Origin: Bradyrhizobium sp. 199
GTDB lineage: Bacteria > Pseudomonadota > Alphaproteobacteria > Rhizobiales > Xanthobacteraceae
DNA length: 64,000 nucleotides
Direction: 5' to 3'
NCBI RefSeq assembly: GCF_023073355.1
Contig: NZ_JADPJI010000002.1
Span: 248,001 to 312,000, forward strand
The notes beneath the pieces were generated by a model. That model did not search any database. It was not told the origin of the DNA and saw only the letters and a program-made list of their open reading frames with translations. Shown here piece after piece: positions 52,397 to 61,970 of this stretch. The position numbers were made by a program, and so were the translations under genes. Numbering within the stretch: position 1 is the stretch's first letter; each line of letters starts with the position of its first letter.

Positions 52397-55300
52397 ATCT
52401 CGGCCGTCTCTCCATCAACCAGCCCATCCTCGCGATGGTGCTGTCGATCGTGCTCCTGATCGTCGGCGCGCTCGCCTACACCACGCTGCCGGTCTCCGAA
52501 TATCCGCAAGTGGTCCCGCCGACCGTGGTCGTCACCACGCAATATCCCGGCGCTTCCGCGCAGACCGTGTCCGACACGGTCGCAGCTCCCATCGAGCAGG
52601 AGATCAACGGCGTCGAGGACATGCTGTATCTCTACAGCCAGGCGACCTCGAACGGCCAGCTCACCATCACCGTCACCTTCAAGCTCGGCACCGATCTCGA
52701 CAAGGCCCAGGTGCTGGTGCAGAACCGCGTCGCGATCGCGCAGCCGCGCCTACCGGAGGAAGTTCAGCGCAACGGCGTCACAACGCGCAAGAACTCGCCC
52801 GACATCCTGATGGTCGTGTTCATGCTGTCGCCCGACGACACGTTCGACCAGCTCTACATCTCCAATTACGCGTTGCTTCAGGTCCGCGACCAATTGCTGC
52901 GCCTCGACGGCGTCGGCGACATCCAGATCTTTGGCGCGCGCGATTACTCAATGAGGCTGTGGCTCGATCCTGACCGCATCGCCAATCTCGGCCTGACCGC
53001 GGCCGAGGTGCTGGCGGCGATCCGTGCCCAGAACGTGCAGATCGCGGGTGGCCAGATTGCCGAGCCGCCGATCTCCGACCGCGCCTTCCAGCCGAACCTC
53101 ACCTTCACGGGCCGCCTGAAGGACCAGAAGCAGTTCGAGGACATCCTGATCAAGGCCGGCTCCGACGGCCGCGTCGTTCGTCTGCGCGATGTTGCCCGCA
53201 TCGAGCTCGGTGCGCTGGCGTACTCCACGAACAGCTTCTTGCTGCGCAAATCCGCGGTCGCGATGCTGGTGACGCAGCGGCCGGGATCGAACGCGCTCGC
53301 CACGGCAAAGAACATCAACGATACCATGACGAAGCTGAAAGAAAGCTTCCCGAAGGGCCTCGATTACAATATCGGCTACAACCCGACGGAATTCATCGCG
53401 CAGTCCGTCCACGAGTTGATCAAGACCATCTATGAGGCCATGCTGCTCGTGGTCCTCGTGGTGCTGGTGTTCCTGCAGGGATGGCGGCCTGCGATCATTC
53501 CGATCATCGCGATCCCGGTATCGCTGGTCGGCACTTTCGCGGTGATGGCGGCGCTGGGCTTCTCCATCAACAATCTCACCCTGTTCGGCCTTGTCCTCGC
53601 TGTCGGTATCGTGGTCGACGACGCGATCGTGGTGGTCGAGAATGTCGAGCGGCATCTCGAGCACGGCATGAGCCGGCGCGACGCCGCGCTCAAGACCATG
53701 GAGGAGGTCGGCGGCGCGCTGGTCTCGATCGCGCTGGTGCTATGCGCGGTGTTCGTCCCGACGGCCTTCATCGGCGGCATTTCCGGGCAGTTCTTCCAGC
53801 AGTTTGCCGTGACCATCGCGGTCGCAACCGCGATCTCCTGCTTCTGCTCGCTGACGCTGTCGCCGGCGCTGGCCTCGCAGATTCTCACGCCGCACGAAGA
53901 GAAACGTCCGCCGGCAAGCTGGAACGTCATCGCGCGGGCGTGGGGTGGCTTCACCGGGGTCTTCAACCTCGTTTTCGACCGGCTGGCGCACGGATATGCC
54001 GGCCTTGCCGATTTCGTGATCCGGCATTCGGTGCTGATGATCCTGATCTACGTCGTGCTGATCGGGAGCGCCGGCTGGCTGCTCGTGACCACGCCGCAAG
54101 GCTTCATCCCGGCGCAGGATCGCGGCTACGTCATCGTATCCGTGCAATTGCCAGGTGCGGCCTCGCTGGCGCGCACCACGGAGGTCGTGCGCGAGATCGA
54201 GCGGATCTCGCTGGATACGCCGGGTATCGTCCGCGTCGCCGCCTTTGCCGGCTTCTCCGGTGCCACGAGAACGCAGGCCGGCAATGCCGCGGCGCTCTTC
54301 CCGGTGTTCGACGAGCCCGAGGCGCGGATGAAGAAGGGATTGTCCGCGAACGCCATCACGGTCGAGCTGCGCAAGCGCCTGTCGGCGATCCAGGGCGCTT
54401 TCATCATCGTGATTCCGCCGCCGGCCGTGCCCGGCATCGGCACCGGCGGCGGCTTCACCATCCGCATCCAGGACCGCCAGGGCCGCGGGCCTGAGATGCT
54501 CGCGGCCGCCACCGACGAGCTTGTCGCCGCGGCGCGCAAATCGCCACTGCTGCTCGGCCCCTCGGTGTTCTCGCCGTTCACCGCCAACACGCCGCAGCTC
54601 TTCGTCGACATCGACCGCACCAAGGCGCAGAAGCTCGGCGTTCCCATCGCCAACATCAACGATACGATCCAGAGCTATTTCGGGTCGACCTATGTCAACG
54701 ACTTCAACCTGTTCGGCCGCACCTATCACGTCACCGCCCAGGCCGACTTTCCGTTCCGGAAAGAACCCAGCGATCTAGCGCGCCTGCGCACGCGCAATGC
54801 CTCCGGCGATATGGTGATGCTCGGCAGCGTGGTCGAGTTCAAGGATGTCTCCGGCCCCGACCGCGTCGCGCGCTACAATCTCTATGCTGCGTCCGAGCTT
54901 CAGGGCGAGCCGGCGCCGGGCACCAGCTCGACCACCGCGCTCGACGCCATCAAGCAGCTCGCGAATGACACCTTGCCGAGCGGCTTTACCTTCGAATGGA
55001 CGGACCTGTCCTATCAGCAGGTCACCGGCGGAAACGCCGGGCTCTACGTGTTCCCGATCTGCGTGCTGTTCGTCTACCTCGTGCTCGCCGCGCAATATGG
55101 CAGCTGGACCCTGCCGTTCGCGGTAATCCTGATCGTGCCGATGTGCCTGCTTGCCGCCACCATCGGTGTGCGCATCATGGGGCAGGACGTCAACATCCTC
55201 ACGCAAATCGGCTTCGTTGTGCTGGTGGGACTGGCGGCCAAGAACGCGATCCTGATCGTCGAGTTCGCGCGCGACATCGAGAACGAAGGCAGACCGCGGC

Positions 55301-55560
55301 TGGAGGCCGTGATCGAGGCCTGCCGCCTGCGGCTGCGGCCGATCCTGATGACCTCCTTCGCCTTCATTCTCGGCGTGCTGCCGCTGGTGATCTCTACCGG
55401 CTCCGGCTCCGAGATGCGGCAGGCAGTCGGCGTCGCCGTGTTCTTTGGCATGATCGGTGTCACCCTGTTCGGCCTGTTGTTCACGCCGATCTTCTACGTG
55501 GTGGTGCGGAACCTGGCGGAAGGACGGAACGAGGGGAAGAAGCCGGAGGTCGTGGCCTGA
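52393..55560 (+). CDS. RND multidrug efflux permease (HAE1 family)
   Basis: This 1055-residue pump is of normal size for an AcrB-type hydrophobe/amphiphile exporter. The proton-relay aspartates are present in VVDDAIVVVENVE, and the second repeat has LVGLAAKNAILIVEF. The N terminus LSINQPILAMVLSIVLLIVGALAY forms the first helix. It exports drugs or toxic organic compounds using the proton gradient, as a trimer with the adaptor encoded just upstream. The substrates cannot be inferred. Confidence 0.96.
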   Translation: MNLGRLSINQPILAMVLSIVLLIVGALAYTTLPVSEYPQVVPPTVVVTTQYPGASAQTVSDTVAAPIEQEINGVEDMLYLYSQATSNGQLTITVTFKLGTDLDKAQVLVQNRVAIAQPRLPEEVQRNGVTTRKNSPDILMVVFMLSPDDTFDQLYISNYALLQVRDQLLRLDGVGDIQIFGARDYSMRLWLDPDRIANLGLTAAEVLAAIRAQNVQIAGGQIAEPPISDRAFQPNLTFTGRLKDQKQFEDILIKAGSDGRVVRLRDVARIELGALAYSTNSFLLRKSAVAMLVTQRPGSNALATAKNINDTMTKLKESFPKGLDYNIGYNPTEFIAQSVHELIKTIYEAMLLVVLVVLVFLQGWRPAIIPIIAIPVSLVGTFAVMAALGFSINNLTLFGLVLAVGIVVDDAIVVVENVERHLEHGMSRRDAALKTMEEVGGALVSIALVLCAVFVPTAFIGGISGQFFQQFAVTIAVATAISCFCSLTLSPALASQILTPHEEKRPPASWNVIARAWGGFTGVFNLVFDRLAHGYAGLADFVIRHSVLMILIYVVLIGSAGWLLVTTPQGFIPAQDRGYVIVSVQLPGAASLARTTEVVREIERISLDTPGIVRVAAFAGFSGATRTQAGNAAALFPVFDEPEARMKKGLSANAITVELRKRLSAIQGAFIIVIPPPAVPGIGTGGGFTIRIQDRQGRGPEMLAAATDELVAAARKSPLLLGPSVFSPFTANTPQLFVDIDRTKAQKLGVPIANINDTIQSYFGSTYVNDFNLFGRTYHVTAQADFPFRKEPSDLARLRTRNASGDMVMLGSVVEFKDVSGPDRVARYNLYAASELQGEPAPGTSSTTALDAIKQLANDTLPSGFTFEWTDLSYQQVTGGNAGLYVFPICVLFVYLVLAAQYGSWTLPFAVILIVPMCLLAATIGVRIMGQDVNILTQIGFVVLVGLAAKNAILIVEFARDIENEGRPRLEAVIEACRLRLRPILMTSFAFILGVLPLVISTGSGSEMRQAVGVAVFFGMIGVTLFGLLFTPIFYVVVRNLAEGRNEGKKPEVVA

Positions 55561-55866
55561 CGCTGCCTCTATGGCCATCGGCGCCTTCACACCCTCCGCT
55601 GTCATCCCCGCGAACGCGGGGATCCATACCCCCGGGAGAAGTTGCGAGCGAGCTGGTAGCTCCGAGTCTTCGCCAACCGCTCCCTGTGGTTATGGATCCC
55701 GGATCTTCGCTTCGCTCGTCCGGGACGACAGCCCATTTGTCGCGCCGCCCACAGGGCCAATTGGCCCACGCCCATACTAACGTCCAACATGCAATGGATG
55801 GGCAGGCGCGGGGTTCTTCACTACCATCCGGGCGATTTCAAAACAGAAACTACTGGGAGCTAACAG
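55561..55866. other. Non-coding region with a family D repeat and the promoter of the binding protein
   Basis: The 306 bases between the pump gene and the solute-binding protein contain a family D repeat at 55599-55731. After it comes a short AT-richer stretch leading to CTGGGAG before ATG 55867. No other gene or operator is visible. Confidence 0.5.
55599..55731. repeat. Intergenic palindromic repeat, family D
   Basis: CTGTCATCC (55599-55607) and GGACGACAG (55723-55731) close the element with one mismatch; CCCGCGAACGCGGGG and GGATCCCGGATCTTCGCTTC match the internal arms of the copies at 15893 and 47923. It lies after the pump gene. Confidence 0.75.
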
Positions 55867-57060
55867 ATGAAATCAGCACTTTTGGCCGCCGTCGCAACTT
55901 CTGCTTTGGTGCTGGCGGCGCCGGCCACCGCGCAAGGCGTCAAGATCGGCATCCTCAACGACCAGTCCGGCGTCTATGCCGATTACGGCGGCAAATGGTC
56001 GGTCGAGGCGGCCAAGATGGCGATCGAGGACTTTGGCGGCGAGGTGCTGGGTCAGAAGATCGAGCTCGTCACCGCGGATCACCAGAACAAGCCCGACCTC
56101 GCGGCCTCGATCGCGCGGCGCTGGTACGACGTCGAGAACGTCGACATGATCACGGAGCTGACGACCTCCTCGGTCGCGCTCGCGATCCACGAGCTGTCCA
56201 AGGAGAAGAAGAAGATCGACATCGTCGTCGGTGCCGCGACCTCGCGACTGACAGGCGATGCCTGCCAACCCTACGGCTTCCACTGGGCCTACGACACCCG
56301 CGCGCTCGGCGTCGGCACCGGCGGTGCGCTGACCAAGGCCGGCGGCGACACCTGGTTCTTCCTCACCGCCGACTACGCCTTCGGCTATGCGCTGGAGAAG
56401 GACACCAGCGAGATCGTCGCCGCCAATGGCGGCAAGGTGGTCGGCTCGGTGCGCGTGCCGCTCAACTCCTCGGACTTCTCGTCCTTCCTGCTGCAGGCGC
56501 AGAGTTCGAAAGCGAAGATCGTCGGCCTCGCCAATGCCGGCCTCGACACCACCAACTCAATCAAGCAGGCCTCCGAGTTCGGCATCGTCGCCAGTGGCCA
56601 GAAGCTCGCCGGCCTCTTGATGACGCTGGCGGAAGTGAACGGCCTCGGCCTCCAGGCCGCGCAGGGCCTGGTGCTGACCGAGGGCTACTACTGGGATGTC
56701 AACGACAAGTCGCGCAATCTCGGCGAACGCTTCCTCAAGCGGACCGGCCGGATGCCGAACATGATTCAGGCCGGCACCTATTCGGCGACGCTGAGCTATC
56801 TCAAGGCGGTCAAGGCCGCCGGCACCAAGGATTCGGATGCGGTCGCCAAGAAGCTGAAGGAGCTGCCGGTCGACGACGACTTCGCCCAAGGCGGCAAGGT
56901 GCTCGAGAACGGCCGCATGGTCCACGACATGTATCTGTTCGAGGTCAAGAAGCCGTCGGAATCGAAGAAGCCCTGGGACTATTACAAGCTGCTCGCCACC
57001 GTCCCCGGCGACAAGGCGTTCTTCACTGCCAAGGACAGCGGCTGCCCGCTGACGAAGTGA
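55867..57060 (+). CDS. ABC transporter solute-binding protein, branched-chain amino acid type, orphan
   Basis: This 397-residue periplasmic protein has a signal peptide (about 1-22, A-T-A-Q), then VKIGILNDQSGVYADYGGKWSVEAA, typical of the LivK-like type I fold. WDYYKLLATVPGDKAF near the C terminus is common in this group. No permease or ATPase is adjacent. Together with the protein at 29212, it is one of two orphan binding proteins of this type in the window. Confidence 0.93.
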   Translation: MKSALLAAVATSALVLAAPATAQGVKIGILNDQSGVYADYGGKWSVEAAKMAIEDFGGEVLGQKIELVTADHQNKPDLAASIARRWYDVENVDMITELTTSSVALAIHELSKEKKKIDIVVGAATSRLTGDACQPYGFHWAYDTRALGVGTGGALTKAGGDTWFFLTADYAFGYALEKDTSEIVAANGGKVVGSVRVPLNSSDFSSFLLQAQSSKAKIVGLANAGLDTTNSIKQASEFGIVASGQKLAGLLMTLAEVNGLGLQAAQGLVLTEGYYWDVNDKSRNLGERFLKRTGRMPNMIQAGTYSATLSYLKAVKAAGTKDSDAVAKKLKELPVDDDFAQGGKVLENGRMVHDMYLFEVKKPSESKKPWDYYKLLATVPGDKAFFTAKDSGCPLTK

Positions 57061-57068
57061 TGCTCTTC

Positions 57069-57196
57069 TGTCCCGGACGCCCTGCAGCGTGAAAGGCTGA
57101 TGCGCAGAGCCGGGACCCACATTTCTCCACGGAGTGAAACCAGATTGGGTCCCGGTTCAGCGGCGCAGCGTGACACGCTGCACCGCGCCCGGGACA
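57069..57196. repeat. Intergenic palindromic repeat, family F
   Basis: TGTCCCGG (57069-57076) and CCGGGACA (57189-57196) are exact inverted ends. CCTGCAGCGTG with TGCGCAGAGCCGGGACCCA and TTGGGTCCCGG follow in the same order as at 2117-2231. It lies between convergent genes. Confidence 0.7.
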
Positions 57197-57217
57197 CGAG
57201 CGCGCGCGATGTGGCCC

Positions 57218-57604
57218 TCACACCAGCCGCAACACCACCGCGCCCAACGCTCCCGCCCACAGCGCAATCGCGGCGATGCCCTGGATCATGAAGCCCGGGC
57301 CACGCTTTGCGGCCGCCTTCGAATAGCCGATGAAGTAGACGATGCGGCCGATGATCCAGATCGCGCCGAGGCCGGCTGCGATGCCGTCGCTGATATAGAT
57401 CGCGAACAGCCACAGCGCCGGCAGGAAAATCGGCATCCATTCCAGCGTGTTCATCTGGATGCGGAAGGCGCGTTCGAAATCCGGATGTCCCGACATCGCA
57501 GGCACCTTGACGCCGGTCTTGGTGCGCGAGCGCGAGACATTGATGCTGGCGAAGAAATAAAATGCGATCGCCAGCAGCGTGACGAGGGCGGTGAGATGGT
57601 ACAT
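57218..57604 (-). CDS. MAPEG-family membrane protein
   Basis: This 128-residue protein with four hydrophobic segments is of MAPEG type (membrane-associated proteins in eicosanoid and glutathione metabolism). ISVSRS-like R-x-x-T and GHPDFERAFRIQMNTLEWMPIFLPALWL match the family core around the glutathione-binding helix. Bacterial members may have glutathione transferase activity or none shown. AAGGGATG precedes ATG 57604. It lies next to the AttH-like gene but need not act with it. Confidence 0.88.
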   Translation of the reverse strand: MYHLTALVTLLAIAFYFFASINVSRSRTKTGVKVPAMSGHPDFERAFRIQMNTLEWMPIFLPALWLFAIYISDGIAAGLGAIWIIGRIVYFIGYSKAAAKRGPGFMIQGIAAIALWAGALGAVVLRLV

Positions 57605-57632
57605 CGCGGCATCCCTTTGAAGAGGTTGCGCT

Positions 57633-58715
57633 TCAATAGCCGGTCAGCTCGAGATAGCCAACGCCATCATGCGTGCCGGCAAAGCTGATCGGTCCCTCCC
57701 AATAGGAGAAGCCGGTCCCCATCCAGGCCCTGGGATTGAGCGGCTTGCAAGCAATCGAGAACGAGCGCGAGGGGATCACGATCTGCCATTCCACCGGCAG
57801 CTTGCGTCCGGCGACCTCGGTCGTCGCCTTCGGGATCATCTGGATATCGCCACCCGCAATCATCTGCGTCTCGCCGGCGGCGCTGATCCAGTTGCCGAAC
57901 GGATCATCCTTTCCGTCCTTCTGCCGCAGCCGGTACAGCATCAGCTTGTCGCCGGACGACAGATGCAGCGACAGCCAATCCCAGCCGGTCTGATCGGCAT
58001 CGAGCGGCTGGCTGCTCCATTCGCGGTCCATCCAGGCCTGGCCGGAGACATCGACGGACTTGTCGTCGATGGTGAGGGTGCCGCGGGCACGGTAGAACGG
58101 CTGGCTGTAATAATAGGACGCCTGGCCGCGCTCCGACTTGCGGCTGTAGCCGCCATCGCCCTGCAGCACCACAGGCCGATCGGCCTCCAGTGTCAGTGCG
58201 TAGCTGAAATCGGTGCTGGACGCCTTCAGCGTCAGCGGTGCCAAAGTGCGATCGTCCGTGCGCTCGAGACCCTTCACCTCCCAATCGTCGATCCAGGCCG
58301 CAAACGGTGTTGCGGCGACGCTGGCCTGCCCGATGCCACCGCGTGAAAAGATTTCGTTGAAGCGGTGGGTGTCGACGCGCGTCACCGCGGCATGCGCCAT
58401 CCACACCTGCTGATTGGCCCAGCCTTCGCCCTGCGGGCCCGGCTGCGCCGCCTGTCGGAACAGAGTCCATTGCAGGCCGCAGGCCGCGCCGCTGCCGTCG
58501 ACGAGATTTGCCGTGAGATACCACCACTCGATGCGAAACTCCGGATGCGGCCCGTGATCGGCCGGAAAGGCGAACAGCTTTCCCGGCGTGACCTTCGCAA
58601 AGCCATCCGCTTTCTCGCCGAGTCCGGCATAGCCCTGCGCACTGGCGCGGCTTGCGAGCGCCAGCGCAGCGATGCCGCCGGCAAAGGCACGGCGAGATAT
58701 CCGGTCAGCGCTCAT
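57633..58715 (-). CDS. AttH/CrtC-like lipocalin-fold protein, Tat-exported
   Basis: This 360-residue protein begins with a twin-arginine signal (ISRRAFAGGIAALALASRASA, within residues 6-26) and has the pair of lipocalin-like domains of the AttH/carotenoid 1,2-hydratase superfamily: HPEFRIEWWYLTANL, GQAWMDREWSSQ and GWDWLSLHL. ATG 58715 is chosen since it gives the Tat signal at the N terminus; a 42-codon longer frame is not protein-like. It overlaps the permease gene by 11 bases. It acts outside the cytoplasm, probably with the upstream ABC system; the ligand is unknown. Confidence 0.9.
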   Translation of the reverse strand: MSADRISRRAFAGGIAALALASRASAQGYAGLGEKADGFAKVTPGKLFAFPADHGPHPEFRIEWWYLTANLVDGSGAACGLQWTLFRQAAQPGPQGEGWANQQVWMAHAAVTRVDTHRFNEIFSRGGIGQASVAATPFAAWIDDWEVKGLERTDDRTLAPLTLKASSTDFSYALTLEADRPVVLQGDGGYSRKSERGQASYYYSQPFYRARGTLTIDDKSVDVSGQAWMDREWSSQPLDADQTGWDWLSLHLSSGDKLMLYRLRQKDGKDDPFGNWISAAGETQMIAGGDIQMIPKATTEVAGRKLPVEWQIVIPSRSFSIACKPLNPRAWMGTGFSYWEGPISFAGTHDGVGYLELTGY

Positions 58716-61167
58716 TGGCGAACACCTTGACGAGATTTGCCGGTTGCATCCGGGCCAGCCGTGCCACCGGCAACAGAGCCGCAAGCACCGACGCAAACAG
58801 CGCCACCGCGACCAGCTCGACCAGTTGCAGCGGAAACACATGGAACGGCAGCCGCCAGCCGAACGCCTTCACGTTCACGATCGCAATCAGGCACCAGGCC
58901 ACCAGCAGCCCGAGTGGCACGGCGAGCAGAGACGTGAACATTGCCATTGACAGTGTCTTGGTCAATTCGATCGCGGCGAGGCGCGGCCTTGCGATGCCGA
59001 TCGCCCACAGCGGCGCAAGTTGCGGCAGACGGGAATTTGCCAGCGTCAACAGGCTAGTGAACAGCGCGATTCCGGCGACGCCGAGCGTGAACGCATTCAG
59101 GGCCGAGGTCACCGCAAAGGTGCGGTTGAAGATGCGGATCGATTCCGCCTTCACTGTCGCCTGATCCGCGACACTGCGGTCGCCGAGCGCAAACTGTTTT
59201 TGCAGGGCCGAGATCAGGCCGGAGATATTCTCGCTGGCGACGATCAGGCCGGTCCGGGTCTGCGGCGTCTGCGGGAACTGCCGCATCAGGGCCGCGACGT
59301 TGACGGCGAGCTGCCCCTTGGGATTGCCGTAATCGGCATAGACACCGACGATGTCGAGCTCCCACGTTCCGCCCGGCGCCGGCACCTCGATGACGTCGCC
59401 GATGCGGACGTTCAGGCGGCGGCTCAATTGCTCGCTGATGAAGGCGGCATTACCAGGAACGAGCCGGTTCCAGGCGCGTGGCGCGGCATCCAGCAGCGGC
59501 CAGCGTTCGCGATAGAGCGTGTGGTCGGGCAGGCCCAGCAATTCCACCGGCTGGCCCTGAACCTGCGCATCGGCGCGGCCGCCCGACAGGATCGCCTGCA
59601 CCTCGCTGCGCTCCTTCAGCCAATTCCGGATCGCGACGCCTTGCGCGTTGTCGGAGGCGCTGATGTAGACGTCGGCTGCGAGCCGTCCGTTCAGCCAACC
59701 GATGAAGGTGCGGCTGAACGTCTCCACCATGGTGGAGACGCCGACATTGACGGCGAGGGCGAGCAGCAGCGCCATCAGCGCCAGCGACAAGCCGGAGAGC
59801 TGCTGCCGGCTGTCCGCCCAGAACCACAGCGCAAGCGGTCTTCGCGCGGCGCGCTGACCTGCGAGCAGGATGATCTCGAGCAACGCCGGCAGGATCAGGG
59901 CCGCACCCAGCATCAGCGCCGCCAGCAAGCCAAAGCCCGCGATCAGCGATTCGCCATAGCGAAGCAACAGCAGTGCGACCGCGAACACGGCGCAGGCGGC
60001 CAGGCTCTGCAGCATCAGCCAGCGGCGCTGCCGCTGCTGCCACGCGCGCGGCTGCGCCGTCGCCAGCACCGGCATCCTGACCGCCTTGATCAGGCTGGTC
60101 GCCGCCGCCACTAGCGCGCCCGCAATGCTGATGCCGACGCCGGCGAGCCACCATTCAGGCCGTAAGGAGAGCTGCCCCGGGATCTGTGCGCCATAGAGCC
60201 CGCGCAGTGACGCCGCGACGTCGGGCAGGAGCACTGCCGCGATGAAATAGCCGCAGACGAGCCCGATCACCCCGGCGATGAGGGCCAGCGCCACGAGCTC
60301 GACCACCAGCACGGTATTGACCAGCCGCGCCGAGGCGCCGCAGGCTCGCAAGGTTCGCAGCATCGGCATCCGCTGCTCGAAAGCCAGGCCGACGGCCGAA
60401 TTGACGATGAACAGACCGACGAAGAACGACAACAGGCCGAACGCCGTGAGGTTGAGATGGAAGCTGTCGGTGAGGCGCTCCAGCTCGGTCTCTGCAGTCG
60501 GTTCGATCAGCTGCAACTGATCGCCGACGACGCTTGCCAGCGGCGCAGGCTTGCCCTTCGGCTTGCCGACCAGAAGCCGCGACACCTGATCCGGCTTGTT
60601 CAGCAGGCGCTGCGCCACGCCGATATCAACCACGAGCACGTCGGGCGCGAGCTGCGGCAGCACGCGCAGCGGCGGCAATGTTGCGCCGTCGCTGGTCGGG
60701 GGCGCCGCGCCCTCCTGCACCTGCAGATCGCTCAGCGTTTCCCGCGCCGCCAATGTCTGGCCCGGCGGTGCAACAAAACTGCTCAAATCCACAGCACCAA
60801 GGCGCGGTGCGTTGCCGATTTCGATCGGCAGTGTCACGGGCTCGATCCCGAGCAGCCGGACCGAGCGCCCGTTGATCTGAACCCGGCCCTCCAGCGCCGG
60901 CGACACCGGCCAGCCGGCACGACGGAGTTTGACGAACAACTCCTGGGGGAAGGTCGCGCTCGCAGGCGCAACCAGCATCGCCGTGCGGGCACCGCCGAAC
61001 GTCGCGGCGGCGCGGTCATAGGCGTTGCGGGCCTGCTGGTTGATGGCCTGCACGCCGCTCCACAATGCGGTCGCCGCGATCAGCCCGACCAGCAGCGTCG
61101 CGAACTGCATCTTGTGACGCCGCCAATGGCTGAGCAGCACGGCAAGGACCCACAGCGCGCGCCTCAT
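58705..61167 (-). CDS. FtsX-like ABC transporter permease
   Basis: This 820-residue permease has two FtsX-type membrane domains: one following about residue 260 (LTAFGLLSFFVGLFIVNSAVGLAFEQRMPMLRTLR in order) and one at the C terminus (about 700-815). Periplasmic domains lie between them. This is the architecture of AttFG-like or MacB-like permeases fused into one chain. It pairs with the ATPase encoded just upstream, overlapping it by four bases, and with the AttH-like protein downstream. The set resembles the Agrobacterium AttEFGH genes, with both permeases in one protein. Confidence 0.92.
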   Translation of the reverse strand: MRRALWVLAVLLSHWRRHKMQFATLLVGLIAATALWSGVQAINQQARNAYDRAAATFGGARTAMLVAPASATFPQELFVKLRRAGWPVSPALEGRVQINGRSVRLLGIEPVTLPIEIGNAPRLGAVDLSSFVAPPGQTLAARETLSDLQVQEGAAPPTSDGATLPPLRVLPQLAPDVLVVDIGVAQRLLNKPDQVSRLLVGKPKGKPAPLASVVGDQLQLIEPTAETELERLTDSFHLNLTAFGLLSFFVGLFIVNSAVGLAFEQRMPMLRTLRACGASARLVNTVLVVELVALALIAGVIGLVCGYFIAAVLLPDVAASLRGLYGAQIPGQLSLRPEWWLAGVGISIAGALVAAATSLIKAVRMPVLATAQPRAWQQRQRRWLMLQSLAACAVFAVALLLLRYGESLIAGFGLLAALMLGAALILPALLEIILLAGQRAARRPLALWFWADSRQQLSGLSLALMALLLALAVNVGVSTMVETFSRTFIGWLNGRLAADVYISASDNAQGVAIRNWLKERSEVQAILSGGRADAQVQGQPVELLGLPDHTLYRERWPLLDAAPRAWNRLVPGNAAFISEQLSRRLNVRIGDVIEVPAPGGTWELDIVGVYADYGNPKGQLAVNVAALMRQFPQTPQTRTGLIVASENISGLISALQKQFALGDRSVADQATVKAESIRIFNRTFAVTSALNAFTLGVAGIALFTSLLTLANSRLPQLAPLWAIGIARPRLAAIELTKTLSMAMFTSLLAVPLGLLVAWCLIAIVNVKAFGWRLPFHVFPLQLVELVAVALFASVLAALLPVARLARMQPANLVKVFANER

Positions 61168-61817
61168 GCGATCCGCCCCGCATGCAGGGTGACGTGGCGA
61201 TCGAGCGTCGCTGCCAGATGCAGGCTGTGCGTCACCATCAGGAAACCGCAGCCGGTGCGCGCGACGAGATCGCGCGTCAGCGCCAGCACGTTCTCGGCGG
61301 TGGCTTCGTCCAGATTGCCGGTCGGCTCGTCCGCCAGCAGCAGCAACGGCTTCGTCGCCAGCGCACGGCCGATTGCGACCCGTTGCTGCTGTCCGCCGGA
61401 TAATTGTTCTGGATAGCGCTTGAGCAGGCTGCCGAGCCCGAGCCGCTCGATCAGCTCCCTGGACCAGGCCGCATCATGCCGGCCGGCGATCCGCGCCTGG
61501 AAGGCGAGATTGTCCGCGACCGACAGGCTCGGGATCAGGTTGTACTGCTGAAAAACCAGGCCGATCCGGTCGCGCCGAAGACCCGCGCGTCCCGCATCGG
61601 ACAGCTTGGTGAGCTCGGTGTCTTCCAGCCGGATGGTGCCACCATCGGCCGCATCGAGCCCTGCGATCAGGTGCAACAGCGTGCTCTTGCCGCTGCCGGA
61701 CTCGCCGGTCAACGCGACGCGTTCGCCGTTCCTGAGGTCGAGGTCAACGCCGCGCAGCACATGGACCGGTTCGCCGGCCGACGAGAAGGTCTTGGAGAGG
61801 TTTCGGATGCTCAGCAC
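61164..61817 (-). CDS. ABC transporter ATPase (LolD/MacB-like)
   Basis: This 217-residue ATPase has Walker A GESGSGKSTLLH, signature LSGGQQQRVAIG and Walker B LLLADEPTGNLD. The start is GTG 61817, with a weak ribosome-binding site. It drives the FtsX-like permease just downstream. The product is probably a mechanotransmission-type transporter acting on a periplasmic substrate, not an importer. Confidence 0.94.
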   Translation of the reverse strand: MLSIRNLSKTFSSAGEPVHVLRGVDLDLRNGERVALTGESGSGKSTLLHLIAGLDAADGGTIRLEDTELTKLSDAGRAGLRRDRIGLVFQQYNLIPSLSVADNLAFQARIAGRHDAAWSRELIERLGLGSLLKRYPEQLSGGQQQRVAIGRALATKPLLLLADEPTGNLDEATAENVLALTRDLVARTGCGFLMVTHSLHLAATLDRHVTLHAGRIA

Positions 61818-61970
61818 GATCGATGGCGCCGGACGAAATTAACGGAATTGCTGCGTAGCACACCCGCCGGGGAAATGCTGGTTGCGTTGGTCTTGAAGCC
61901 GTTGTTAGCTTCCAGGACGGCCAAATCACAAAAGTGCCAAAAGACCGAAAAGACAAAGACGGGGAGATTC
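61818..61970. promoter_or_regulatory. Divergent intergenic region
   Basis: The 153 bases lie between the ABC ATPase and an MFS transporter and must hold both promoters. No palindrome or repeat stands out. Confidence 0.35.

Noticed and set aside
54996..57092. Plus-strand frame of 698 codons through the end of the pump gene and the binding protein
   Set aside because: Off-frame shadow that also runs through a palindromic repeat. Both overlapped genes are clear.
61404..61970. N-terminal extension of the MFS transporter
   Set aside because: It is antisense to the ABC ATPase and has no transporter character; ATG 61971 has a good ribosome-binding site.
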